64,000 nucleotides of DNA, taken from assembly GCA_964552015.1 (NCBI GenBank), contig CAZKFR010000012.1, positions 1 to 64,000 on the forward strand, in the 5' to 3' direction. The translations under genes were made by a program, and so were the position numbers. Positions 37,375 to 46,092 of the stretch are shown in pieces. Every line of letters starts with the position of its first letter. The stretch's first letter is position 1. The stretch comes from Rhodocaloribacter sp964552015 (GTDB lineage: Bacteria; Bacteroidota; Rhodothermia; Rhodothermales; ISCAR-4553). The notes below the pieces were generated by a model. The model was not told the DNA's origin. It ran no database searches and saw only the letters and a program-made list of their open reading frames with translations.

Positions 37375-38268
37375 ATGCGCGATGATCCTGGCCGCCGAAG
37401 CGAGCAGGTGGTGCTCCATGCACGAGAGGCCGGAAGGCCGGATGGCCCGCCGGTCGTCTTGCTCCATGGTTTCATGGGCCGGGCTGCCGACTGGCAGGGC
37501 GTGATCGCTGCCTTACAGGCCCGTTATCATGTGCTGGCGGTGGATGCCCCCGGTCATGGTCGATCGACGGGACTTCCCACCGGTGCCTACACGATGGAGG
37601 CGGCTTCGCGGGCTCTGCTCGCTACGCTGGAGGTGCACCGCATACGGCGGCCGATCCTGGTCGGGTATTCGATGGGGGGACGCTGGGCGTTGCATTGCAC
37701 CCTGACGAATCCCGGCCGCGTACGTGCGCTGGTGCTCATCTCCACCGGTCCCGGGCTACCGTCGGAGGCCGAACGACGGCATCGCCGCCGGCTCGATGCC
37801 GAGCGGGCCCATGCCCTGCGGACCCATTTTCCGGACTTTCTCGCGGCCTGGTACCGGCAGCCGCTGTTTGCCTCACGGGGGGATCGTCCCGGCCGGGTCG
37901 AACCTCTGGTGCAGGACCGGTTGGACAACGACCCGGAGGAACTGGCCCGTGCGCTGGAAGGGATGGGGACGGGCAGGATGCCGTACCTGGGCGCGCGCCT
38001 CCGCAACCTGGACGTGCCGGTGCTGGTTATCGCCGGGGAACACGACGCGAAGTATGTCGCTCTCGCAGCACAGATGAGCGCCAGGATGAAGCAGGGGCGA
38101 TGCGTCATCGTCTCGGGGGCAGGACATATGGTGCACCGGGAGCAGCCGGACAAGGTGATCGCTCATCTCCAGAACTTCTTCGAGGAGGTGACAGGTAGGG
38201 AGCACGAATCGGAGGGCGTGAGTTCGAGTGCCATGATCGACAGGCAGGAGGGTGGCCATGGTGGATAG
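37375..38268 (+). CDS. menH: alpha/beta hydrolase, MenH (SHCHC synthase)
   Basis: The 297-residue alpha/beta hydrolase has VVLLHGFMGRAADW (oxyanion region), the nucleophile elbow VGYSMGGRWAL, the acid near AGEHDAKY and the final His in SGAGHMVHREQP. The motif GYSMGGR with the HGF(M/L)G start matches MenH, which forms SHCHC by loss of pyruvate in menaquinone synthesis. The family assignment rests largely on the next genes being menA, menC and menE. Stand-alone hydrolases can look similar. The gene end overlaps the menA start by 11 nt. Confidence 0.82.
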   Translation: MRDDPGRRSEQVVLHAREAGRPDGPPVVLLHGFMGRAADWQGVIAALQARYHVLAVDAPGHGRSTGLPTGAYTMEAASRALLATLEVHRIRRPILVGYSMGGRWALHCTLTNPGRVRALVLISTGPGLPSEAERRHRRRLDAERAHALRTHFPDFLAAWYRQPLFASRGDRPGRVEPLVQDRLDNDPEELARALEGMGTGRMPYLGARLRNLDVPVLVIAGEHDAKYVALAAQMSARMKQGRCVIVSGAGHMVHREQPDKVIAHLQNFFEEVTGREHESEGVSSSAMIDRQEGGHGG

Positions 38269-39199
38269 ATCGGAAGCCCCGGGCAAGACCCTGATGGCAG
38301 CCAGACCCTCGCCACTCCGAGTGTGGTGGACGGCGGCACGACCGAAGACCCTCTGGGCAGCGGTCAGCCCGGTACTCATCGGGGTGGCCCTGGCGTTGGC
38401 GGACGGCGTCCTGCATGTACCCTCGGCCGTGCTGGCCCTGCTGGGAGCCATCCTGATCCAGGTGGGCACCAATTATTACAACGACTTCGCCGACTTCGAG
38501 AAAGGAGCCGACACCGACGCCCGGAAAGGGCCGATACGGGTGACGCAGGCCGGATGGGTGACGCCGGGGGCCATGCGTCGAGCCACCCTGGTCGTCTTTG
38601 GTCTGGCCGTGCTGGCGGGCGTCTACCTGATCGGGCGGGGGGGCTGGCCGGTGTTCGTCATCGGGGTGTGCTCGATCCTGTTCGGAGTGTTGTACACGGC
38701 GGGCCGCTATGCCCTGGCCTACACGGGGCTCGCCGATCTCTTTGTGATCATCTTTTTCGGGCCGGTGGCCGTGGCCGGCACCTACTACGTACAGGCGCTG
38801 GCGCTGGCACCCGGGGTGATCCTGGCCGGGTTGGCTCCGGGATTACTTGCCGAGGCACTCCTGCTGGTCAACAATATCCGGGATATGGATGAGGACCGGC
38901 TGGCGGGGAAAAAGACCCTGGTGGTGCGTCTGGGGCGCCGGGTCGGGGTGGTGATGTATGCGCTGAGCCTGGGGCTGGCGTTGCTCGTACCGGTGGGGCT
39001 GTGTCTGTGGCTCGGACGGGGCTGCCTTGCCCTGGCCACGCTGTTGCTTGCTGTGCCGGTTTACGCCCAGGTACGTCGCCTGGCGCGGGCCCGGGACGCG
39101 GCGACGTATAACGGTCTGCTCGGGGCCACGGCCCGGCTCATGATTCTGTACAGCCTGCTCTTCGTGGTCGGATGGAGCCTGAGTGCGGGGACCGTATGA
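38258..39199 (+). CDS. menA: 1,4-dihydroxy-2-naphthoate polyprenyltransferase MenA
   Basis: This 313-residue UbiA-family membrane enzyme contains NYYNDFADFEKGADTDARKG (first Asp-rich site) and NNIRDMDEDRLAGKKTLVVR (second). It has the start WWTAARPKTLWAAVSPVLIG typical of MenA. It attaches the polyprenyl chain to DHNA to give demethylmenaquinone in the inner membrane. GGAGG followed by six nt supports the ATG at 38258 over the GTG two codons earlier. Its stop overlaps the menC start as ATGA. Confidence 0.95.
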   Translation: MVDRSEAPGKTLMAARPSPLRVWWTAARPKTLWAAVSPVLIGVALALADGVLHVPSAVLALLGAILIQVGTNYYNDFADFEKGADTDARKGPIRVTQAGWVTPGAMRRATLVVFGLAVLAGVYLIGRGGWPVFVIGVCSILFGVLYTAGRYALAYTGLADLFVIIFFGPVAVAGTYYVQALALAPGVILAGLAPGLLAEALLLVNNIRDMDEDRLAGKKTLVVRLGRRVGVVMYALSLGLALLVPVGLCLWLGRGCLALATLLLAVPVYAQVRRLARARDAATYNGLLGATARLMILYSLLFVVGWSLSAGTV

Positions 39200-40323
39200 C
39201 CGTTCATGCGTACCGGATCTATCAGTATCGCCTGCCCCTCCGGCGGAGGCTTCGGGTAGGAGGGCAGAACCTGTCGCACCGTGAAGGACTTCTGTTGTGC
39301 CTGGAGGATGTGGAGGGACGGCAGGGATGGGGTGAGGCAGCCCCCTTGCCCGGCTTTTCGAGCGAATCGCTGGCCGGGGCCCGGGAAGCGCTGCTCAGGG
39401 CGGCGGAGGCGGTGCTGGGGCGGGAGGTAATCCGTGCGGACGGGGACGAGCGGCCGGGTGCAAGCCTGCCGTCGGTGGGGTTTGCCGTGGAGCAGGCGCT
39501 GTCCGAACTATGGGCGGCGGAGCAGGGTCGGAGCCCGGCCCGGTACTGGTCGGCGTCTCCGGCCCCGGTGCTTCACCTGGCCGCGCTCCAGACGGCCGAA
39601 GAGCGGGACGATCCGGAGCGATGGGCCGCGCTCGCCCATGGCGGTTACCGGGCCGTGAAGATCAAAGTCGGACGCGGCGATCCGCAGGAGGAAGCCGACC
39701 TGGTGCGCCGCCTGGCCGAGACGGCGGGCCTTGCCCTGCGGCTCGATGCCAACCGGGCCTGGGATCTGCCTACGGCGCTGGCGTTTGCCGGGCGGCTGGA
39801 GGACGTACCGATCGCTTACCTCGAAGAGCCGCTGGCCCGGCCGGAGGACCTGCCTGCTTTTCTGGAGCGAACCGCACTTCCGGTCGCGCTCGATGAGACC
39901 CTTCAGGCCCTCTCCCCGGATGACCTCGAGCGCTACAGGGGGGTACGGGCCGTGGTGCTCAAGCCGACGCTCCTGGGCGGGGGGCACGTGCTGCGGCGCT
40001 GGGTCGAAGCCGCCCGTGCGGCCGGAAGCCAGCCGGTGTTCAGCGCGGCCTTCGAGGCGGGCGTCGGGATGCGGGGGCTGGTTGCCCTGGCATCGGCGCT
40101 GGGCGACCCGGACCTGCCCGCCGGGCTGGACACCTACCGCGCGCTCGCGGCCGATGTGCTCGCACCGCGTCTCCCCGTCGAACGCCCGGTTGTGGACGTC
40201 GAAGCCCTGTTGGAACAACCCGTTCATCTTGTGGAGGATCGGCTGACCTTACTTGCTGCAGGTACGCATGATGGATATGATTCCGCTTCGAGACGACGAA
40301 ACGGTGGTGTGTCCGGTGCATGA
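39196..40323 (+). CDS. menC: o-succinylbenzoate synthase MenC
   Basis: The 375-residue protein belongs to the enolase superfamily: GYRAVKIKVGRGD provides the catalytic KxK, LRLDANRAW and YLEEPLARPEDL two metal ligands, and LDETLQAL the third. It dehydrates SHCHC to o-succinylbenzoate. It follows menA (ATGA overlap) and its last 56 nt overlap menE, so the run is tightly packed. The last 20 residues (after LEQPVHLVEDRLTLL) look like a tail specific to this gene. A shorter true end cannot be excluded if a sequencing error is present. Confidence 0.93.
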   Translation: MTVHAYRIYQYRLPLRRRLRVGGQNLSHREGLLLCLEDVEGRQGWGEAAPLPGFSSESLAGAREALLRAAEAVLGREVIRADGDERPGASLPSVGFAVEQALSELWAAEQGRSPARYWSASPAPVLHLAALQTAEERDDPERWAALAHGGYRAVKIKVGRGDPQEEADLVRRLAETAGLALRLDANRAWDLPTALAFAGRLEDVPIAYLEEPLARPEDLPAFLERTALPVALDETLQALSPDDLERYRGVRAVVLKPTLLGGGHVLRRWVEAARAAGSQPVFSAAFEAGVGMRGLVALASALGDPDLPAGLDTYRALAADVLAPRLPVERPVVDVEALLEQPVHLVEDRLTLLAAGTHDGYDSASRRRNGGVSGA

Positions 40324-41728
40324 TCATGCCCGGCGGCGACCGGAGGCGCCGGCCCTGCTGGTGGGTCGTGAGCCGGTTTCGTATGCCGTTCTGGATCGCC
40401 GCGTTCGTCGAGCCGGTGCGGTGTTGCACGCGCTGGGGGTGGGAGAGAGGGACCGGGTGGCGTTCGTTCTCCCGAACGGCCCCGAAGCGGTGATCTTGCT
40501 GCTCGCCCTGCTCCGGCTCGGGGCGGTGGCCTGTCCGCTGAGCACCCGTCTCCCGGAGAGGCAGTGGGTCGAGCGAGCCCGAGGGGTGGGCAGCCGGTGG
40601 CTGATCACCGACCGGCCGGTCAACGAGGCTGCAGGCTTGCAGGTGGTCGACGCCGCGGACCTCGCTCGGGGACGCGATGCCGGGCCGGCCGGCGAGGCGC
40701 TCTCGCTGGCGGCCTGGGCCACGGTAGTCCATACGTCGGGCAGTACGGGCACGCCGCGGGCGGCCGTCCATGCCCTGGGCCGGCACGTCCACAACGCCCG
40801 GGGTGTCGTGGAGCACCTGGACCTGCGCCCCGGCGACCGGTGGCTCCTGTCGTTGCCGATGTACCATGTCGGCGGACTCGCGATCGTGTTTCGTGCCCTG
40901 GGGGCCGGCGCCACCGTGGTGATCCCCGATCCCGGCGAGCCGATGGGCGAGGTGCTACGGCATCACGACGTCACCCACGTCTCGATGGTGGCTACCCAGC
41001 TCTATCGGCTCCTGGCTGATGGCGTGCGTCCCGGGCGGCTCCGTGCCATCCTGCTGGGGGGCGGCCCCGTAGCGCCCAGCCTCCGCCGACGGGCAGAAAA
41101 GCAGGCGTTGCCCGTCGTCTACAGTTACGGCCTCACCGAGATGGCTTCCCTCGTGACGGCCACCCCGTTGCCCTGTCCCGTACACCACAGGGATTCATCG
41201 GGAAAGGTCCTGCCCGGGCGCGAACTGTCCGTTACCCCGTCGGGAGCGATCCGCGTGCGTGGAGCCACCCTGTTCGAGGGGTACCTGACGCCGGAGGGCC
41301 TCCACCGGCCGCTCGACGAAGCCGGCTGGTTTCCGACGGGCGACATGGGCCGGGTCGACCCGTCGGGGTATCTGTATGTACTCGGGCGGCAGGACCACAT
41401 GTTCGTCTCCGGCGGGGAAAACGTGCATCCGGAAGCCATCGAGGCGGCCCTCTGTGCGGTGCCCGGGGTGCGGAGGGCCGTGGTCGTACCCGTGCCGGAT
41501 CCTGAATTCGGCGCACGGCCTGTAGCCTTCATCGACGGAGAGGGCGCCGAACGCGACCGTTCCTACTGGCTCGAACGCCTGCGCGAACATCTGCCCCGGT
41601 TCATGGTCCCGGTCGCGTTCTATGCCTGGCCCGAGGAGGGCATGGGACCCGGCTTCAAACCGAGCCGACGTGTGTTCGAGGCCCTGGCCCGGCAGCGGCG
41701 AACAGACGCGACGCACGATCCGGCATGA
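40268..41728 (+). CDS. menE: o-succinylbenzoate-CoA ligase MenE
   Basis: The 486-residue acyl-adenylating enzyme has the P-loop VVHTSGSTGTPRAAVHAL, the A5 region VYSYGLTEMAS and the hinge/A7-A8 region GWFPTGDMGRVDPSGYLYVL, then GRQDHMFVSGGENVHP. The MenE call rests on length and on menH-menA-menC before it. It activates o-succinylbenzoate as its CoA thioester for MenB. Starts at 40268, 40271 and 40277 are all possible. menB, menD and menF are not in the window. Confidence 0.92.
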   Translation: MMDMIPLRDDETVVCPVHDHARRRPEAPALLVGREPVSYAVLDRRVRRAGAVLHALGVGERDRVAFVLPNGPEAVILLLALLRLGAVACPLSTRLPERQWVERARGVGSRWLITDRPVNEAAGLQVVDAADLARGRDAGPAGEALSLAAWATVVHTSGSTGTPRAAVHALGRHVHNARGVVEHLDLRPGDRWLLSLPMYHVGGLAIVFRALGAGATVVIPDPGEPMGEVLRHHDVTHVSMVATQLYRLLADGVRPGRLRAILLGGGPVAPSLRRRAEKQALPVVYSYGLTEMASLVTATPLPCPVHHRDSSGKVLPGRELSVTPSGAIRVRGATLFEGYLTPEGLHRPLDEAGWFPTGDMGRVDPSGYLYVLGRQDHMFVSGGENVHPEAIEAALCAVPGVRRAVVVPVPDPEFGARPVAFIDGEGAERDRSYWLERLREHLPRFMVPVAFYAWPEEGMGPGFKPSRRVFEALARQRRTDATHDPA

Positions 41729-41853
41729 GCCGGACATTAAGCGCGAGCCAGGGCCTGACGATACCCCACTACGGACCTTCCCCCTGAACAAGTACGGACC
41801 GTCCGTCCTTTTCGGGAAGGCATCATCATTGAGCGAACGAGACCCGGATTACG

Positions 41854-42411
41854 ATGATTTCGACCGTGAAAACCGAGTTGCAAGGGGAGAAAGTACGTTT
41901 CACCCCGTTGCACATCGAGAACATCTACAAGCACTTCGCCTGGAATAATGACCCCGAGTTAAATATGCTCGACAGCGAGGTGCCGTACATGGAGGAGACG
42001 TTCGGAGAATTCAAACGTCGCTTCGAGGAGATGCTCGCCCATCCGGCGCCGGACAGCCAGGATTTCGAGGTGCATGTGCTCGACGGCACGCTCATCGGGG
42101 TGGCTGAGATCACCCACATCAGCGAGCATAACCGGCATTGCACCCTTTCCCTCACGATTTGCGATCGGGACTACTGGGGCAAGGGGTATGGCCGCGATGC
42201 CATGCGGGTACTGCTCGACTACTGCTTTGATACCCTGAAGATGCATAGTGTGCTGGCGGAGGCCTTCGACTACAACGATGCCTGGAAGCGTCTCGTAGAA
42301 GGTATGGGCTTCACGAAGGATGGCACCCTGCGCGAATACCTTTACCGCAACGGGCGCTACTGGGACAAGCACATCTATACGATCCTCGCCTCGGAATATC
42401 GCGCCGCATAA
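41854..42411 (+). CDS. GNAT-family N-acetyltransferase (RimJ/RimL-like)
   Basis: The 185-residue protein shows the acetyl-CoA loop DRDYWGKGYGRDAMRVLLDY and the late segment LVEGMGFTKDGTLREYLYR of the RimJ/RimL-type GNAT fold. It would acetylate an amine of a protein or small molecule; the acceptor cannot be told. It is separated from menE by 125 nt and converges with the receiver-phosphatase gene 222 nt downstream. No operon partner is evident. Confidence 0.87.
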   Translation: MISTVKTELQGEKVRFTPLHIENIYKHFAWNNDPELNMLDSEVPYMEETFGEFKRRFEEMLAHPAPDSQDFEVHVLDGTLIGVAEITHISEHNRHCTLSLTICDRDYWGKGYGRDAMRVLLDYCFDTLKMHSVLAEAFDYNDAWKRLVEGMGFTKDGTLREYLYRNGRYWDKHIYTILASEYRAA

Positions 42412-42633
42412 AAGGTCGTTTCCCTTGCGGGGCAGGACGTGGGCCTCTTCAGTACGGGGGCTCACGGGCTTTGGCGTGACCGGGGCTGGAACGAAGGGGG
42501 CCCGGGCCATCGTCCCGACAGCCGCCGAGGCGCTTCTCGAAGTGGCGATACTCCGGCCGGAGACAGGGGGGCGCCCGCCCGATGGGGGGCGTGAGCCGGA
42601 CGTGGACCCGGGGTGTCCCCGTGAATATCGGGG

Positions 42634-43815
42634 TCAGGATCGGGCTTCGGAGGCGTCCAGGAAGGGCGAGAACCACCGGGGTCCGCGCACCGGGGGGGCC
42701 GAGGCCCGCTCGCGTTCGAGCCAGAAAACGAGGATGTCGTCCGTAAAGTCCGGCGATTCGCTCTCACGGAGGATGGCCTCCAGCAGGGCCGGGATGGGGT
42801 CGGATCCCTGCAGCAGCGGGGGTAAGAGGCGCGCGAGGCCCTCTTCACCCAGCATCTCACCCGTCTTCATGCGCTGCTCGATGAGACCGTCCGTATAGGA
42901 CAGGAGGGCACTCCCCGCGGGCAATTCGATGGTCTGCTCCTGGTAGCGGACGCTCCGGTTGAGCCCGATGACCAGGTCGCTGTTCTCGATGATGTTCGTG
43001 CCCTCTGACGTGATCAGGATGGGATGGCAGTGCCCGGCGTTGGTATAGGTGATCAGGTGCTTTTCCGGTTCCCAGCGCATGAGCAGCAGCGAGGCGAAGG
43101 TGTCTTCCATCGGAGGGTCATCGAGGAGCACCTGATTCATCTGCGTCATCAACTCGGCGGGCGACTGCGTCTGTGGGAGCAGGGCATGCAGCGTGCTGCG
43201 CAGGTAGGCCAGGTAGCCAAAGGCAAAGAGTTTGGCTTCGACCCCCTTCCCCATGACGTCACCGACGGTAAAGAAATAGAGCCCAGGCCGGGGGGCTATC
43301 CAGTCGAAGAAGTCCCCGCCGCCGTGCTCACGGGGCTTATAGCTGTAGAAGCTCCGATACCCGGTCACCTTCGGGACGTTCTTGGGCATCAGCTGCTGGG
43401 AGAAGGTCTGCCCGAGGCGGGCACCGAGTTGGGACTGGTAAAGGGAGGTGCGCTCCAGCAGGCGCTCGACGCGCACCAGGAGTTGCTCGATGTCGAAGGG
43501 TTTCGTGATATAATCGTCGACGCCCGTGCGCATGCCGCGCATCCTGCTCTGTTCGTCGGCTTTGGCCGTGAGGAAGATGAACGGGATGGCGCGGGTTTCT
43601 TTACGCTCCTGGAGGGCCGCCTGGAGGGCGAACCCGTCCATTTGCGGCATCATGATGTCGGAGATGATCAGGTCGGGGAGGTCGGCCTCGATACGTTCGA
43701 GCGCCTCCAGCCCGTTACTGGCCGTGAGAACCCGATAGTGCTTGCCGAGGCGATATTCGAGCAGCCTCCGCAGCGTGTGTTCGTCTTCGACGACTAGAAT
43801 GGTATGTTGAGCCAT
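42634..43815 (-). CDS. response regulator with PP2C/SpoIIE-type phosphatase (RsbU-like)
   Basis: The 393-residue protein starts with a receiver domain (ILVVEDEHTLRRLLEYRL, phospho-acceptor D53 in LIISDIMMPQMDG, Lys in YITKPFDIEQ). It ends with a PP2C-type domain: GGGDFFDWIAPRPGLYFFTV, then GDVMGKGVEAKLFAF, NAGHCHPILI, and LSYTDGLIEQ. Proteins of this form dephosphorylate STAS anti-sigma antagonists when the receiver is phosphorylated. The gene overlaps the RsbW-like gene by 22 nt, and a STAS gene lies just before that, so the targets are probably these neighbours. The sensor kinase is not in the window. Confidence 0.92.
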   Translation of the reverse strand: MAQHTILVVEDEHTLRRLLEYRLGKHYRVLTASNGLEALERIEADLPDLIISDIMMPQMDGFALQAALQERKETRAIPFIFLTAKADEQSRMRGMRTGVDDYITKPFDIEQLLVRVERLLERTSLYQSQLGARLGQTFSQQLMPKNVPKVTGYRSFYSYKPREHGGGDFFDWIAPRPGLYFFTVGDVMGKGVEAKLFAFGYLAYLRSTLHALLPQTQSPAELMTQMNQVLLDDPPMEDTFASLLLMRWEPEKHLITYTNAGHCHPILITSEGTNIIENSDLVIGLNRSVRYQEQTIELPAGSALLSYTDGLIEQRMKTGEMLGEEGLARLLPPLLQGSDPIPALLEAILRESESPDFTDDILVFWLERERASAPPVRGPRWFSPFLDASEARS

Positions 43816-44246
43816 GGATCCTGGTCTGCGGAGACGGTGAATGCCAGCCGAAAATGCCCATTTTCCAGGCGGGTGTACGTCAGTTCCTCCGTACAGGATG
43901 CGATCATCAACAAACCCATCCCACGCTCTGGAAAGCGCTCCAGCATGGACTCGCGGATGCGCAGGTTCATGTCCAGATCGAACCCCTCCGAATTGTCCTC
44001 GATGAAGCAGAGGATGCGGTCTTCCTCCGGGTAGAGGTCGATGTGGATCATCGGTTCCCGATCCTGAAAATCGGCGTGCTGGACCAGGTTGGCAATCCAT
44101 TCGTGAACCGCCAACCGGACCATGTACCGGATCGGCTCGGGAATCGACGGAGGAAACAGCGCCGTCCGTTCCCATTGATCGAACAGGGCGTGAACCCGGT
44201 CCACGATCGCATCGAGATCTCGGAACTGATACCGTACGGTTTCCAT
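43794..44246 (-). CDS. RsbW-like anti-sigma factor / serine kinase
   Basis: The 150-residue protein is a single GHKL ATPase domain: VHEWIANLVQHADFQDREPM (N-box), CFIEDNSEGFDLD (G1) and ERGMGLLMIASCTEELTYTR (G2). This matches the RsbW/SpoIIAB type, which binds either a sigma factor or the STAS partner and phosphorylates the latter. It overlaps the phosphatase gene and follows the STAS gene by 62 nt. No sigma gene adjoins the module, so the final output could be a distant sigma factor or a non-transcriptional target. Confidence 0.88.
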   Translation of the reverse strand: METVRYQFRDLDAIVDRVHALFDQWERTALFPPSIPEPIRYMVRLAVHEWIANLVQHADFQDREPMIHIDLYPEEDRILCFIEDNSEGFDLDMNLRIRESMLERFPERGMGLLMIASCTEELTYTRLENGHFRLAFTVSADQDPWLNIPF

Positions 44247-44308
44247 GGAGCGGTCACGGTCGGGTACCGGGGAACGGGTTTTCGCTGCCTTCCCCGAAGA
44301 CGTACGGA

Positions 44309-44662
44309 CTAGAGGAGGGCCTCACGGGCTGCCTCGACCGTCGGGAACTGGCGGAAGACCTTGTAGGTGCGCGTCAGTTGCACCACGACCTGCACGGGCC
44401 GCGAAACCGAGGCAAAGACGACCTGCCCTTCGAGCGGGGATACCTGCCGGTACAGGGAAAAGATCGAGCCGAGGCCGGTCGAGTCCAGGATACCCGTATC
44501 GGTGAAGTCCAGAATGAAGTTGCGCACGCCCTGGCGCACCTGCTCCTGGCTGAGGGATTTGAACTCCGCGGCATTCCGGAAATCGAGGGCTTTGCCGATA
44601 CGGATGAGCACGGTCTCCTGGTTCAGCGGCTCGACGGTAAAGCTCATGGTGGATACTTGCAT
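44309..44662 (-). CDS. STAS-domain anti-sigma factor antagonist
   Basis: The 117-residue protein is a STAS domain with FILDFTDTGILDSTGLGSIF. The Ser of DSTGLG is the site phosphorylated by RsbW-type kinases in this family. It is the first gene of the three-gene partner-switching module, ahead of the kinase and the phosphatase. The start may be the first ATG (44662) or the sixth codon (44647); the TVEPLNQE strand needs only the latter. Confidence 0.9.
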   Translation of the reverse strand: MQVSTMSFTVEPLNQETVLIRIGKALDFRNAAEFKSLSQEQVRQGVRNFILDFTDTGILDSTGLGSIFSLYRQVSPLEGQVVFASVSRPVQVVVQLTRTYKVFRQFPTVEAAREALL

Positions 44663-45002
44663 GGCGATAGTCGGAGGGTTAGATGGCGGATATGGTATCG
44701 GTATCCGGACGAAAAACTAAAGCCCGCACCGAGAGGGTACCCGGCCATGGGGGCATCCAACGAACCAGACGGCTTTGTGTTCGTTGGTTTTTGGTGTATG
44801 GGAACAGGGGTACCCGGGGCGGGGGCTGAACAAAAAACAGGCCGGTCGGGAAAGAAACGGTGCGGAGGCGGGGAACATGAAAGCGCTGCCGGTCCGTTCC
44901 GCCCGAAACACAGGGGTACCCCCTTCGGGTGCAGGGTGCGACAGGCTCTTCGCGAATCCGGCCGCGCCCCCGCTTTTCGTTCCGGTCAACCATCAAAAAC
45001 GT
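44663..45002 (+). promoter_or_regulatory. 340-nt intergenic leader of asd with three GGGTACCC palindromes
   Basis: No gene is supported between the divergent STAS and asd starts. The perfect octamer palindrome GGGTACCC occurs at 44735-44742, 44808-44815 and 44914-44921, spaced 73 and 106 nt apart, close to 7 and 10 helical turns. The third is nested in a stem CCCGAA (44902-44907) / TTCGGG (44924-44929). A terminator-like hairpin sits between the first two copies. These features suggest regulation of asd by a dimeric repressor or by attenuation. No known riboswitch fold was recognised. Confidence 0.5.
44757..44792 (+). terminator. terminator-like hairpin in the asd leader
   Basis: CCAACGAAC (44757-44765) pairs perfectly with GTTCGTTGG (44779-44787) around a 13-nt loop, followed by TTTTT. 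The T-run is on the plus strand only, and no plus-strand gene ends here. The hairpin therefore sits in the presumed 5' leader of asd, 211 nt before its ATG, and could act as an attenuator. Confidence 0.6.
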
Positions 45003-46073
45003 ATGGAAAACAGGCTTCGTGTAGGTATTCTGGGAGCAACGGGTGCCGTCGGCCAGAAATTCGTGGAGTGGCTTGATGGGCATCCATGGTTCGAAGTTAC
45101 GGCTCTGCTGGCGTCGGAACGCTCGGCAGGGAAGCCTTATCGTGAGGCCGTCAACTGGATCGGTGCCGATCCCATCCCGGAAGCAATTGCCGAACGGACG
45201 GTCGAAAATGCCGGGGAGCTGCCGGACTGCGACTTCGTCTTTTCGGGTCTGGATGCTTCGGTGGCGGGGGAACTGGAGGCCCGGTACGCACGCGCCGGCT
45301 ATCCGGTGATCTCGAACGCCCGCAATTATCGGATGCAGGATGACGTTCCGCTTCTGATTCCGGAGGTCAACCCGGGCCACACCGCCCTGATTGCGCGGCA
45401 GACCTGGGGGGAAGGCTTCATCGTGACGAATCCGAATTGCTCGACCGTGGGGCTGGTCTGTGCCCTGAAGCCGCTGGTGGACCGGTTCGGGGTGGAGGCC
45501 GTACAGGTGACGACGCTGCAAGCGCTCTCGGGGGCCGGATATCCCGGGGTTTCGTCGCTCGACGCCCTCGGCAACGTGATTCCCTACATCGGCGGGGAGG
45601 AGGAGAAGCTGGCCACCGAGCCGACGAAATTGCTGGGTACGTTGCGTGAGGGCCGTATCGAGCCCCTGCGTATCGCCATCAGTGCGCAGTGCACGCGGGT
45701 ACCGGTGCTGGAAGGGCACCTTGGTTGTGTCTCCGTTCGGCTGCGCGAGAAGGCGCCGGTCCACGAGGTCCGGGCAGCGCTGGACGGGTACGAGAGTCCC
45801 CTGGAGGGGATGAACCTGCCCAGCGCACCGGAGCGGTTGCTGGCTGTGTTTGACGAGCCGGCGTATCCTCAGCCCCGCCGCCATGCCGGCCTGGGTCGGG
45901 GGATGACTGTCTCGGTCGGTCGCATCCGGCCCTGCGAGGTGATGGACGTCAAGTTCGTCACGCTCGTGCACAATACGCTGCGTGGTGCCGCCGGCGGGGC
46001 CGTACTCAATGCCGAACTGCTTGTCCGGCAGGGGTATCTTAAGCCGCGCCGAGAAGCTACAGCGCACGCCTGA
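45003..46073 (+). CDS. asd: aspartate-semialdehyde dehydrogenase (archaeal/fungal type)
   Basis: The 356-residue enzyme has the Rossmann start VGILGATGAVGQKFVEWL, the catalytic Cys in FIVTNPNCSTVGLVCALK and the substrate His in SAQCTRVPVLEGHLGC. The spacing and the TRVPVLEGH form point to the archaeal/fungal branch of ASADH rather than the enterobacterial one. It reduces aspartyl phosphate to the semialdehyde, the branch point to lysine/diaminopimelate, threonine and methionine. The ATG at 45003 gives the exact family N-terminus. No other amino-acid genes adjoin. Confidence 0.92.
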   Translation: MENRLRVGILGATGAVGQKFVEWLDGHPWFEVTALLASERSAGKPYREAVNWIGADPIPEAIAERTVENAGELPDCDFVFSGLDASVAGELEARYARAGYPVISNARNYRMQDDVPLLIPEVNPGHTALIARQTWGEGFIVTNPNCSTVGLVCALKPLVDRFGVEAVQVTTLQALSGAGYPGVSSLDALGNVIPYIGGEEEKLATEPTKLLGTLREGRIEPLRIAISAQCTRVPVLEGHLGCVSVRLREKAPVHEVRAALDGYESPLEGMNLPSAPERLLAVFDEPAYPQPRRHAGLGRGMTVSVGRIRPCEVMDVKFVTLVHNTLRGAAGGAVLNAELLVRQGYLKPRREATAHA

Positions 46074-46092
46074 ACTCAGAGGGTTTAGCGCC

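Noticed and set aside
41791..41803. ACGGAC-C-GTCCGT as terminator of the men operon
   Set aside because: A one-base loop cannot form as an RNA hairpin without opening the stem, leaving it too short; the following pyrimidine run is weak.
44663..45002. Lysine or SAM riboswitch before asd
   Set aside because: The conserved cores of these riboswitches could not be found by eye; only palindromes and a terminator-like hairpin are supported.
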